Assembly: GCF_019320115.1 (NCBI RefSeq)
Contig: NC_089589.1
Coordinates: 21,476,580 to 21,540,579 of the forward strand
Direction: 5' to 3'
Origin: Miscanthus floridulus
Taxonomy: Eukaryota; Streptophyta; Magnoliopsida; Poales; Poaceae
DNA length: 64,000 nt
Shown here: piece by piece, positions 45,670 to 56,389 of the stretch
Numbering within the stretch: position 1 is the stretch's first letter
Layout of the letters: every line of letters starts with the position of its first letter
Program-made: the position numbers and the translations under genes
The notes under the pieces: generated by a model
What the model was told of the DNA's origin: nothing
Seen by the model: only the letters and a program-made list of their open reading frames with translations
The model's database searches: none

Positions 45670-46255
45670 AGTAGCTAGTTGAACTTGCGGACCGTGTTCA
45701 TCTCGGCGACCATGTTCTCTGCCGAGCGGTAATGGACGTCAAGGAGGAGCTTTGATTCTACGAGGGAGAGCGGCAATGGTCGTGGAAGACCGTGTTCCCT
45801 TCCTCGTAGAATCGGAGCTCTTCCGTGGCCAAGTACGGTGCCGTCCGGTGGAGAAATGCTCGCCGAGATGATCACGTAAGCAAGTTCAACTAGTACGGAT
45901 GATTATTTATTCACATGTCCCAATATCGTCGCAGTAGTCTGTCAATCACCGTACCCAAACGTAGTATATATATAAATATAAACTTAGAAAATAGTTAGAA
46001 AATTATAGAAAATCTGTACTAGTTGAACTTGCGAACCGTGTTCAGCTCGGCGAGCATGTTCTCTGCCGAGCGGTAACGGACATCAAGGAGGAGCTTTGAT
46101 TCTACGAGGGAGAGCGACAACGGTCGTGGAAGACCGTGTTCCCTTTCTCGTAGAATCGGAGCTCTTCCTTGACCAAGTACGGTGCCGTCCGGTGGAGAAA
46201 TGCTCGCCGAGATGATCACGTAAGCAAGGTCAACTAGTACGGATGGTTATTTATT
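45670..46255. repeat. Two tandem palindromic units, 344-bp spacing
   Basis: Units 45672-45904 and 46016-46248 are near-identical. Each is bounded by CTAGTTGAACTTGC and its complement (GCAAGTTCAACTAG at the end; one mismatch in unit 2). Inside each is a second hairpin, GATTCTACGAGG ... CCTCGTAGAATC. The spacer is AT-rich. Minus-strand frames in each unit encode near-identical 66-residue products that I take as by-products. Confidence 0.85.
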
Positions 46256-46296
46256 AAAACATGTTTTTGAGCTATAATGTATTAAAAAATGAGTAT

Positions 46297-46500
46297 AGAG
46301 ATATAGATAATTTTATAGTTTCTTAATTTTATTTGTTTATAAAATGAGAAATTTATAGTGTATTAAAAAATGAGTATAGAGAGTAGATGACAACTGCTTC
46401 ATTGTTTAGAGATATAGATAATTTTATAGTTTCTTAATTTTATTTGTTTATAAAATGAGAAATTTATAGTGTATTAAAAAATGAGTATAGAGAGTAGATG
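46297..46500 (+). repeat. 111-bp tandem duplication spanning a start codon
   Basis: AGAGATATAGATAATTTT... repeats at 46297 and 46408. Both copies end in an ATG context (AGTAGATGACAACTGCTTC at 46383, AGTAGATGGCAACTGCTTC at 46494). The first ATG (46387) gives a 16-codon frame ending TAA; the second (46498) starts the GRF protein. Confidence 0.85.
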
Positions 46501-47033
46501 GCAACTGCTTCCGGGTCCTCGGCCTCTCATGGGTTTCCAAAGCGACTTAGGCCGGGCCTCCCTCTCATTCCATGCGGCAAGTGTCGTGATGAGACGAAGA
46601 TTGTGATGGAGTACCGAGTGAAGAAGGAGGGTCCCAACAAGGATCGTATCTTCTACAAGTGTCCGGATCGCAATGTGAGTTATTTTATCGTATTTAATGA
46701 TTATGGTTAGTTTATACCTATTTTCATGATGGTTGTGATTAAAGTTCTAATTTTTTGTTTTAATTTCAGTGGGATGGCAGTGGACGATGTTCAGGCTTCT
46801 ACTGGGAGGAAGAGTATATTGAACTCGTGCAAAAATATCTTGCACAACAGGCAGATACGGCGGCTAATGAGGCAGTGATCCAGCCGAAGAAGCCCAAAGA
46901 TGTTGCACAATCGGGGGATCTGTCTGTTTTAGTTGAGATTGGTCGCGAAATCCTTGTGCTCCTGAAATGTATTTTAGCTTTAGTTCTTTTAGTGGTAGTT
47001 GGGATTGTCTACATTGTAGCGATGCTTTCATAA
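46498..47033 (+). CDS. GRF-type zinc-finger protein with C-terminal membrane segment
   Basis: Two exons, 46498-46674 and 46770-47033 (146 residues plus TAA), with clean splice sites (CAAT|GTGAGT and TTTCAG|TGGG). Residues 25-75 form a GRF zinc finger: PCGKC, then DRIFYKCPDRN, then WDGSGRCSGFYWEEEY. The last 30 residues are strongly hydrophobic (LLKCILALVLLVVVGIVYIV), a tail-anchor-like membrane segment. GRF fingers bind single-stranded nucleic acids in other proteins. Such small GRF-plus-membrane proteins recur next to TNP2 in grass CACTA elements, with unknown role. Unlike its neighbours it has no visible breaks. It lies 83 bp upstream of TNP2. Confidence 0.8.
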
Positions 47034-47115
47034 ATTTGTATCTTTTGTGGTGGCACGCATGTTGTATAAATAATTAATTATGATCTAGGTTTTAATATGG
47101 TATTTATGTCATGTA

Positions 47116-49782
47116 ATGCAGATGAGCCGGCATTGGATGTACAATGCTGATCACCGCTCCCAAGAGTTCATTGACGGCATGCATTCTTTGTTACGTGCGG
47201 CCGAGGCAAACAAACACAACGGTTTCATGTGCTGCCCATGTGCCATATGTAAGAATACGGTAGAATATCCTTGCTCAAGGACTCTTCATTCACACTTGTT
47301 CAAGTCGGGTTTCATGCCAAACTATATTTGTTGGACGAAGCACGGAGAAACCGGTGTTGTAATGGAAGAAGGTAAAGAAGAACAATGGGACGACAATGAT
47401 ATTATTCCCAATGGTGCATGCTTCAATGATACTGCAATGGGAGAAGCTGAAGAAGAGGTAGCCGCAGAAGATGAGCCGGCTGATGATCTTTCTCAGGTCA
47501 TTCGTGACGCACAAAGAGAATGTGAAAGTGAAAAGGAGAAGATCAAGTTCGAGCGGATGCTAGAAGATCACAAGAAATTGTTGTACCCAACTTGTGATGC
47601 AGGGCAGAAAAAGTTGGGAACCACACTAGAATTGCTGCAATGGAAGGCAAAGAATGGTGTATCTAACAAGGGATTTGGAGAGTTACTAAAAATCCAAACG
47701 AAGATGCTTCCGAAGGACAATGAATTGCCCGCCACTACCTACGAAGCAAAACAAGTTGTCTGTCCTATGGGGCTAGAAATCGACAAGATATAATGCATGA
47801 ACACACTGTTTCGGTGATATTAGAGGTGTATTCTTGAAAAAATGTCGAAAGGTCGTGTACCTTGGCCATCGTCGATTTCTTCCTGCAAATCACTCCGTAA
47901 GAAAGAAAGGCAAGCATTTTAAAGGGAAGGCAGACCACCTGACCAAGCCTCACAACCGAACCGGTGAGGATGTACTCGATATGGTCAATGATGTGAAAGT
48001 CGTCTTTGGAAAAGGACATGGAAGCCAACCTGTTCCGAACGACGCTAACGGTCACGCATCCATGTGGAAGAAGAAGTCCATATTTTGGGACCTACCCTAT
48101 TGGCAAGTCCTAGAGGTCCGCAGCTCGATCGACGTGATGCACTTGACAAAGAATCTTTGTGTGAACCTACTAGGCTTCATGGGTGTGTATGGAAAGCCTA
48201 AGGACACATTTGAAGCACGACAGGACCTGCGTTGTTTGAGAGAAAGAGACAACCTGCATCCAGAGAAGACAGATGATGGACGCCATTACTTACGTCCTGC
48301 CAGCTACACTCTAAGCAAAGAGGAGAAGGAAATCATGTTTGAATGCTTAAACAACATCAAGGTACCATCTGGATTCTCCTCGAATATAAAGGGTATTATA
48401 AATGTGCCAGAGAAGAAATTATGTAACTTAAAGTCCCATGACTGTCACGTTCTCATGACACAATTACTTCCAGTTGCATTAAGAGGAATTCTACCTCCAA
48501 ATGTACGTCTAGCCACCATGAAGCTATGTGCATTCCTCAATGCAATTTCTCAGAAGGCAATTGATCCAACTGATCTAGCTAAACTACAGAATGATGTGGT
48601 TCAATGTCTCGTCAGCTTTGAGTTGGTGTTTCTTCCTTCCTTCTTTGATATCATGACACACCTCCTAGTTCACCTAGCCAAGGAGATTTTCATTCTCGGT
48701 CCTGTGTTCCTACACAACATGTTCCCCTTAGAGAGATTCATGGGAGTCCTAAAGAAATATGTTCACAACCGTGCTCGCCTAGAAGGAAGCATCGCCAAGG
48801 GCTATGGAACAGAAGAGGTCATTGAGTTCTGTGTTGACTTTATTCCCGACCTTGACTCAATTGGTGTTCCTGAATCGAGACATGAGGGGAGACTAAGCGG
48901 AAAGGGACACTAGAGAGGAAAACATATATTGGTACGGATGATGATTATTTCAATAAAGCGCACTACATAGTTCTACAGAACTCCTCTTTGGTAGATCCGT
49001 ATATTGAGACACACAAGGATCTCTTACGATCCGAGTTTCCAGGGAAGACTGAAGCTTGGATTACGCGTAAGCACATGGAAACTTTCGGCGGTTGGTTGCG
49101 AAAAAAATGTCAAGGTGATGAGAGCATCCATGATCAACTGTATTTATTGGCTATGAAACCATCATGGCATATCGTCACATACAAAGGGTATGCGATAAAT
49201 GGGAACATATTCTACACAGTAGCCCAAGATAAAAGGAGTACCAACCAAAACAGTGGTGTCTGCATAGATGCCACAGACCCAAATGGGAATAAGCAGACAT
49301 ATTATGGACGCGTAGATGAAATATGGGAACTAGAATATGCACCTACTTTGAAGATCCCATTGTTCAAGTGCCAATGGGTCAAGGTGACCGGAGGCGGGGT
49401 AATAGTAGACAACGAGTATGGAATGACAATAGTAGACCTTAGTAATATTGGGTACAAAGACGAACCATTCGTCCTTGCCAAGGATGTGAATCAGGTGTTC
49501 TATGTCAATGATATGTCTACCAAACCAAAAAGAGGGAAAAACGATAATGACTCAACCAAAGAGACAAAGCGCCACATAGTTCTTTCAGGGAAAAGAGTCA
49601 TCGTGGGAATTGAGGACAAGTCGGACATGTCAGAAGATTATGAAAAGGATGACCGAATTCCGCCCTTCAAAGTGAACAAAGACCCTAGCATCTTGGTAAA
49701 TGATGAGGACACTCCATGGTTACGACGCGATCATAACCAAGGGACATATGTAAAGAAGAAGTTCACTGCTGTGCCCACTTGA
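47116..49782 (+). pseudogene. TNP2 transposase lacking its catalytic core
   Basis: 47116-47793 holds the Transposase-associated domain (HWMYNADHRSQEFIDGMHSL, CCPCAICKN, SGFMPNYICWTKHGE) and the next block, ending VVCPMGLEIDKI and TAA. 47834-48913 resumes at KKCRKVVYLGHRRFLP and runs through HASMWKKKSIFWDLPYW, SSIDVMHLTKNLCVNLLG (DUF4218-type), NVRLATMKLCAFLNAISQKA to ESRHEGRLSGKG. A 1-bp loss in AAGGG(G)ACACTAG then shifts the frame, and 48988-49782 holds the DUF4216 region (AWITRKHMETFGGWLRKK, YYGRVDEIWELEY) to the TGA. The roughly 240-residue catalytic core (the GLSTDGMNPF block) that normally lies between DKI and KKCRK is missing; only 40 bp of joining sequence remain. CACTA mobilisation would need TNP2 from another copy. 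Confidence 0.9.
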
Positions 49783-50240
49783 TGATATAGTGATTTAATG
49801 TAGTGTGTGTTTGAGATATTATGTAATAATTGTGAATTCAGATGTTTATTATGTCATGTTTCAAATTAAATCAATGTTTGATTTGGTGGGATCTCTCTCT
49901 CAAAAAGGTAAATTAGGATATTGAGTGATGAAAAATTAAAATATTAACGTTAAAATGATGTGAAAACAAATTTCCTGTCCAAAACCAATAGTTTTAATAA
50001 TTTTAATTAAACACTACATTTTTGCATTAACGAAATAATAAATATTAGTTACATTATGTTTTATAATTGTAACAAAAAATAAAAAAGTTAGGTTATAAAA
50101 TTTTCCTATGTGCAATAAAGAAAAAGAAAATCCATATTTTTAACAAAATAATTTTATGCCTTTTATTTAATTTACTATGTATTTAACAAGACTATTGCAT
50201 TTCTATTAAAAAAATTTGCTTAAAACTCGTGGGAAACGAA
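49783..50240. other. AT-rich CACTA interior
   Basis: 3' flank of TNP2; no gene. Confidence 0.6.
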
Positions 50241-50244
50241 ACTG

Positions 50245-50463
50245 CAGCCCACCTTTACTCCCGGGTTGGAAGCCCACCCGGGAGTAAAGGTGGGCTGCAT
50301 TTTCATGGCCCGCCAAAAAAAACCTTTACTCCCGGTGCGTGTTACCAACCGGGAGTAAAGGTATACCTTTACTCCCGGTTGGTAACACTCACCGGGAGTA
50401 AAGGACCTTTACTCCCGGTGGGGGGATGGCATCGGGAGTAAAGGGGCGTGGCATATATATACC
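50245..50463 (+). promoter_or_regulatory. Internal motif array plus TATA box
   Basis: Seven or eight copies of CTTTACTCCCGG/CCGGGAGTAAAG between TNP2 and the second gene, a variant of the terminal word. CATATATATACC (50452-50463) follows directly, then a GC-rich leader. No CACTA terminus adjoins it. Confidence 0.7.
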
Positions 50464-50479
50464 ACTGCCATCTTCTTCC

Positions 50480-50757
50480 TTGCGTTCTTCGCCGATTCCT
50501 CTCCCCCTGCGCCCACGCCACTCGGCTCACCACACCGAGGACGCCGCCGCCACCCTGCCCGACGTCGGTCATCGCCACCGCCTCGCGCGCGTCCGCGGTC
50601 CCCACGCCACCCCGCGCGCTGACGACCTCACGGCGCCAGCTGCTGCCCGGCCGCCCTGGCCAGACGCGTGGCCACACCGGTACCGTACCCTCGCGCGGAC
50701 ACGGCGCGACGACGAGGCCGCCAATGTGCGCGCGGCTTCCTGTCCTCCATTCCCAAG
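50480..50757 (+). other. GC-rich leader exon of the second CACTA gene
   Basis: GC-rich DNA after the TATA box, ending in a donor CCCAAG|GTACAC (50757/50758). It parallels 22440-23050 in the other large element. The several overlapping frames here are not supported as proteins. Confidence 0.5.
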
Positions 50758-51175
50758 GTACACTGCTTGCTCCATTCCATCTCCAGGCTACACCATGACC
50801 AACAGATCGATGATGAGGAGCACGCTGTGCTTGCTCCGATCCTATTCCATCTCCATGCATGAAACACATGTTTTAGGCAAGTTCACTCATGGTAACCGTA
50901 CATACTGTTGTTCACGTTTTCTTTTCCTACGTGCATGCTCCTCTATTGATACAGTAGCTACTGAAACTTTGGTTGTCACTTTGGTTTGCATACGTACGTA
51001 CGTCAACAAATGTGTGTATCGATCACAAACCCAAACGTATACTTAACTAATTTTCATGGCACGTCGCACACAGCGTTCAGACGGGCATTATTCTCTGTCG
51101 CGCTAACTAATATAAGAAAGAAAGCGCCAAAGGAACAGAAAAAAATTCTAGTGTATACGCGCCATGCGTTTCTAT

Positions 51176-51326
51176 GTATACGGCAGAGCACCGCCGCCCT
51201 CGTTCGCCCTAGGGTTTATACGGCGGAGCACCGCCGTCCTTGTTCGCCCTAGGGTTTAGGGTTTATACGGCGGAGCACCGCTGCCCTCGTTCGCCCTAGG
51301 GTTTAGGGTTCCGCCGCCCTCGTTCG
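51176..51326. repeat. Telobox-bearing tandem repeat
   Basis: About three and a half copies of a 46-53 bp unit: TATACGGCGGAGCACCGCCG, then TCCTTGTTCGCCCTAGGG, then one or two TTTAGGG units. A further copy lies at 51915-51958. The CCCTAGGGTTTAGGG word is telomere-like (plant TTTAGGG). It lies in the leader intron of the second gene. Confidence 0.8.
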
Positions 51327-51689
51327 ATCATTTTTGGAGGGTGAAGGTTGGTTTGAAGGTGGTTGTGGATGATATAGCTGAGTCTATGAAGGGTGTAGCA
51401 GATGAAGTGGTTGAGAGTGTGCTTGAAAATACAGTTATGGAGATGGCGAGGGATATGGCATGCGAGGTGTGTTTTGAAGAGGATGCCCCCGATGTTTGGG
51501 AGTTCCAACACCAAGGGTCGACTTGATGTCTATTTTTTATCGATGTAACGTGTGTTGTTGTATTTGTTGTAAATTTGGCGTGTTGTTGTGAACCTCTTCG
51601 AGGGTTCCAATCATTGTAAACATTATTTGGAGCTGTTTACTCGACGAGTCAGGATGTAGTGCGATTTTGTTGTCACTTTGGTTTGCAGC

Positions 51690-51840
51690 AATGCCCCCCT
51701 TTTCTTTTAGGCGAGGCTCATCGTTTATTGTTCTCAGAAACTTGACGCGCAATGATGCCCCCTTTCTTTCAGGCGAGGCTCGCTATTTTCCGTTTAATAA
51801 AACCTAATGCGTAGCGATGCCCCCCTTTTGTTTCAGGCAG
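51690..51840 (+). repeat. Triplicated splice-acceptor-like unit
   Basis: GATGCCCCC-T-rich-CAG|GCGAGGCT occurs three times, with AG at 51709-51710, 51771-51772 and 51835-51836. Each is a good pyrimidine tract plus acceptor; spacing is 62-64 bp. Confidence 0.6.
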
Positions 51841-52070
51841 GACCGCCGCCAAAACCTACTCGCTTCCTGATTCTTCTTATCATACAAACCAACCTTCACC
51901 TGTCAAAACCTACTCGTTTAGGGTTTAGGGTTTATACGGCGGAGCACCGCCGCCCTAGAATTGCGTCCGTGACCGAGGGGCAAGATTTAATAATGCATAT
52001 TATTCATAGATTTTACGCATGTAAGCAAAGATTTGATGTACTATATATTGGTTTTGTTTTTTGAAGCTAG

Positions 52071-55000
52071 ATGGCCGACCCGAGAAACATGGATGAGGAG
52101 GAGTTGATGATGAATTTGATCAACACTGGCACTCAAGTTGCCAGCGATGATGGTGATAAAAATAACGTGCAAGAGGATGCAGATGACGGGAGTCAGTACT
52201 TAGCTCTTGAACAAAATGAGCAACAACATATTGGCCAAGTATATATTTTTTATTATTAGCTATATATATTATCATATGTCTTATGTGTGCTCATGACATT
52301 AAAAATAATGTTTATGTTTTGTAGCCCTCTGGATCCACATCAACAACTACAACGAAGAGTAAAAATGTTTGAGGTCCCAAAAAGCCATTGGAGAGCCGCT
52401 TCATCATCTCGGAGTTCAATGTGGATACAGGCGAACCGGGGGGCCAAATAAAATGAAATTCGTGCACCACTGTGGTTACCTTGTATGAGACCGGCTCTCG
52501 ATCTGTACCCACGAATGGAAGAAGACGACCAATGCTCCTCATATCAGTTTTGTCTCCGATCGTGACAAGACGTTAATTTGGAAAGATGTCTTGGTACATT
52601 TCACGCTCTAAACAGATGGTTATGATGATATAATAGATGGTGATGAATTGAAGGAGCGAGTTAGGGATTGGGCAATGAAGAAGATGGCCACCCAGTTTCA
52701 GACTTGGAAGAAATACCTATATACGACGTATGACAAGAAGAACATAGCACCAGATTTTACTGTCCCAGACCCGATCTCAAAGCAGAGGCCCTATTGGGAT
52801 GAGTTTGTACAGTACAAGACATCGGAAGAGGGTGTGAGTCGGGTGATAAAGAACCAACGTAATGCCCAACAGAAGACATACCACCATAACTTGGGATCAG
52901 GTGGCTACCCGACTGCCATTAAGAAGTGGAACAAAATGGAAGCAGACCTTCTTGCCAAGGGTATCACACCAGAATCACTCGAGTGGGGAGAGCGTGCAAA
53001 GAATTAGTTTTTCGCTCATGGGGGAACACTGGACCAGGAGACAGGGAAGTGCGTTTATGGTGCAAGACTGCAAGAAGCAGCAGAAAGATTGTTTTATGCT
53101 CAGAGAGCTACTGCTAGTGGTGCGTTCAGGCCCAACAGAGAGAAGGATGAACTGACATACGCCATCGGGACTATTGAACATGGTGGCCGAACTAGAGGCA
53201 AAGGAAGTGTCTCGTGGGAGCATGGATTCCCTTAGGACAGACCTTCCTACAGAAGCCGCCAGAGAAAGAAGGAAGAAGAGGCACAGCGGCTCTAGAGGTT
53301 GGAGGAAGCGGTGCGTGAAGCACAGGAGCGGGAAAAAACCTTGAAGCGAGAATGCAGGAGGAAATCAGAAGGCAAGTGCAAATAGCAGTGAGTGCAAGCA
53401 AGCAGGCATCAGAGCTAGGAATCAACATTAGCCAATCTGTTCAGTTGAAAAGCAGCTGCGCTTCCACAGAGATACCAAATCAAGGGGACACAGGACTGCG
53501 CTTCCCTGTGGATGACGTCACTGAACCTTGTACATCGTGTGAGCTACACATTCCGAAGGGGAATTCCACAATCAAGGTGGCTATCAGTCTTGTTAATCCT
53601 ATCGACCGAACCAAGACACCAAGGATTCATGGGAATATAATCCAAGAAGGATATGCTACCATCTCGGTAGATAAAGCTGAAAAAGGTTTTAGTGATTTGC
53701 CTCTTGACATTCCTGGAGGTGATGGCGAGAAGACTCTAGGAGAAGCAGAGAAGACATTCATTCTATGGTGCAAGCGCTACATCATCATTCCCGGGATGTC
53801 GGCTCCACCTCCTCCTGAACTACCTCACCATAGGTGCGGATGAAAACACTACATCATTAATTTATATTGGCTTAAATAATTAACAATCTGCTCATAATAA
53901 TATGTCATTCCTTTTTTTTGTAGCAGATCCTCCCCCAACCTAAATCCAATTGTTCAATCGCCAGATCATCATAGTGCTCTATACAATGACATTGTGTTGG
54001 AAGGCGAGGCTACATCCACACCATCTCCAAGGAGGTCTCCAACGCCGCAGCCGCCACCTCCAAGGAGGTCTCCAATGCCGCTGCCACCACCTCCAAGGAG
54101 GTCTCCAACGCCTCCCCCGCCCCCGCCTACCAAGAAGCCAAGTGCTAGCAAGAGGCCAGCCCCGCAAACGAAGAACCAGTCCCCGCCGGCAAAGAAAGCC
54201 ACCGTGAAACCAAGGGCTATTCCCAAAATAATATCTGAAGAGAAGGAAGAAGGAACTGATGCATATAAAAAAGATATGTCCAGATTCTATGACAAACTTA
54301 AAAAGAATCAAGAAGCAAGGAGAAACCCGAAGAAACCGTACTTCTTCGTAGCTCCAGATATTCTAAGAAAAAAGGTGGCTTCTTACCAGCAACAACAGCG
54401 GGAATCTCGTAAGCCGTCCAAATCAACGTTAACGGACTATGACCGCACTCTCACCAAGTCAATTGAGGCAGCACAGAAAAAGAAGCGGGCAGGGAAAGGA
54501 GTTGCCCAACTCGGACAACAATTGCACCAATCAATCCCCCCGCTAGTTGTTGGTAATGAATATGGTTCGAATTTAGGATTAATGCATCAGGCAAACATAC
54601 CTCCGGATGTCGATTTGGATCACCTTGGAGAATTTATTGATGAGATTGGTCTCGACCTTTACCAGATGTTTGGTGATGGAAACATTGAGAGTGCAACGGA
54701 GGTTGATATTTGGAAGAAAAAATTTGTACTAGGTCAGAGTCTATACAACCCTCAAGCCTTATCTGATCTGGGGACGCAAATGTACCTGCTAAACAAGTGG
54801 TACATACAGGCGTCTACCGGTGGAGACTTATGCGTTGGTGTCAGAATTAGAGACGAACATTGGTTCCGTGGCGATGATGTTATGTATGTTGACTTTGCAG
54901 AATTTCATCAACTATGCCACCTGACCTCTCTGGACAAAGTTATCATTAGCTGCTATTGCCTGTAAGTAATAATTCTTTCGATCTATTATTAAACTCATCA

Positions 55001-56055
55001 TATGTGTGTATATGCATATAAATTATCCTAACAAGTACTATATATATGCAGATTTACAATGACAGAGCTCAGAAAGGAAGGCTGCAATGAAATTGGTTTT
55101 GTTGATCCCCATATAGTATTTAAAGACCCAGTTACTCCAAAGACTAATTGAAAGTCTGAGTTAGAGAGTAACCTCACGAACTTCTTAGTGAACCAACGCC
55201 ACAAGAAGGATATACTCTTTCCCTACAACTTCAAGTGAGTGTTAATAATGTCGATCATCCTTAATGGCTCATATGTTGATTCTAGTTAATTAATGAGTGT
55301 TATGCATTATATCCTATAAACACATGCAGCAATCACTGGATATTGATGGACATCGATATGGTGAAAAGTCACTTGATAATCTATGATTCGATGAGAAAAC
55401 CACAATAAGACTACCAAGATATGATAGATATTATCCAGAGGTAATTTCGGTATCTCTAGCAACTATATATACACACAAACATGATGATTAACTATATCTG
55501 ATGACGTGGCAAATTTTTTATTGGGCAGTGTTTGGAAAACCTTTATTGAGAAGCAACACATGGGAAAATGCAAAGCGCCACTGAATGTAATCCCTTTGAA
55601 AGTAAGTCCCCTAAATCGCATCATCTTTATTAATTAAACATATAGCTTTCACCGGATCACCAGATTGGATGACAAATCTTTTCCTCGTAAAGTGGTGTCT
55701 GAGACAGGAACAGGGGAACAACTACTGTGGTTACTATGTTTGCAAGTTTATCAAGGTGGTCTCCCAAAGAACTCTTACAGAGAGACTCAAAGTACGTTAA
55801 AAATACACTATATATTTATTTAATTATTATTATTGATTGTGTTACTATGTCTTTATATATATATATATATGTACATATATTAATTTATTTTCCTTTAATT
55901 CAAACCTGTAGGCTCGATGGTTGGAGGAAATGGTCATACGACAAGACCAAATCAAAGCAATTCAAGAGTCTATAGTCGGATTTTTTAATGAGCAGGTCAT
56001 CGATTCCAAGGGCGAGTTCTACTTCGACCCAACACTGCCATGGAAGCCAAGCTAG
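52071..56055 (+). pseudogene. CACTA second gene: TNP1/Transposase_24, Pro-rich linker, Ulp1-like protease
   Basis: Exon 1, 52071-52238 (MADPRNMDEEEL..., 56 codons), is acidic. From 52325 the Transposase_24 domain follows: FIISEFNVDTGEPGGPNKMK, THEWKKTTNAPHISFVSDRD, LKERVRDWAMKKMATQFQTW, QRPYWDEFVQYKTSEEGVSR, HNLGSGGYPTAIKKWNKMEA. Then come a charged coiled coil, FPVDDVTEPCTSCELHIPKG, and a PPPPRRSP repeat linker (54010-54125). A conserved block and the Ulp1-like domain end it: NNHWILMDIDM (His, 55330), LIIYDSMRKPQ (Asp), NNYCGYYVCKF (Cys, 55720), stop TAG 56053-56055. At least nine in-frame stops occur (near 52367, 52480, 52609, 53007, 53234, 53295, 55149, 55407). The catalytic triad codons are intact. 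The domain may process SUMO-like proteins; its use to the element is unknown. Confidence 0.82.
54005..54130 (+). repeat. Pro-rich coding repeat
   Basis: CCACCTCCAAGGAGGTCTCC repeated about four times, 36-bp spacing, encoding PPPPRRSP units; separates the two domains of the TNP1-Ulp1 gene. Confidence 0.85.
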
Positions 56056-56160
56056 AGGATGAGAGGAAACTTGTTATATCACAGCAACTGTAATGCAATC
56101 TTTTGTAATATATGCACATGAAATAATATAATGTAAAATACACATATGCATGCATGCATG

Positions 56161-56163
<3 letters not shown>

Positions 56164-56231
<68 letters not shown>
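56164..56231. repeat. (TA)n microsatellite
   Basis: An uninterrupted TA run of about 34 units just downstream of the protease gene. Confidence 0.95.
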
Positions 56232-56233
<2 letters not shown>

Positions 56234-56389
56234 CTATGCTTGAATTGTGTGATTTAATACGTTCATTGTGCTTGAACCGAAACATACTATACGCGCATAT
56301 AAATGTATAATTAGCAGCGTACAATATGACTTCGAAAACCTATTTTGAAAAGAAAACAAAAAAATGAAAAGAAAAGAAAAAAGAAAAAA

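Noticed and set aside
45675..46219. Twin 66-residue minus-strand frames
   Set aside because: Near-identical only because the DNA is a tandem palindrome; no codon or motif support.
50426..51046. 206-residue frame after the internal array
   Set aside because: Crosses a good splice donor at 50758 and has no motif; treated as GC-rich leader plus intron.
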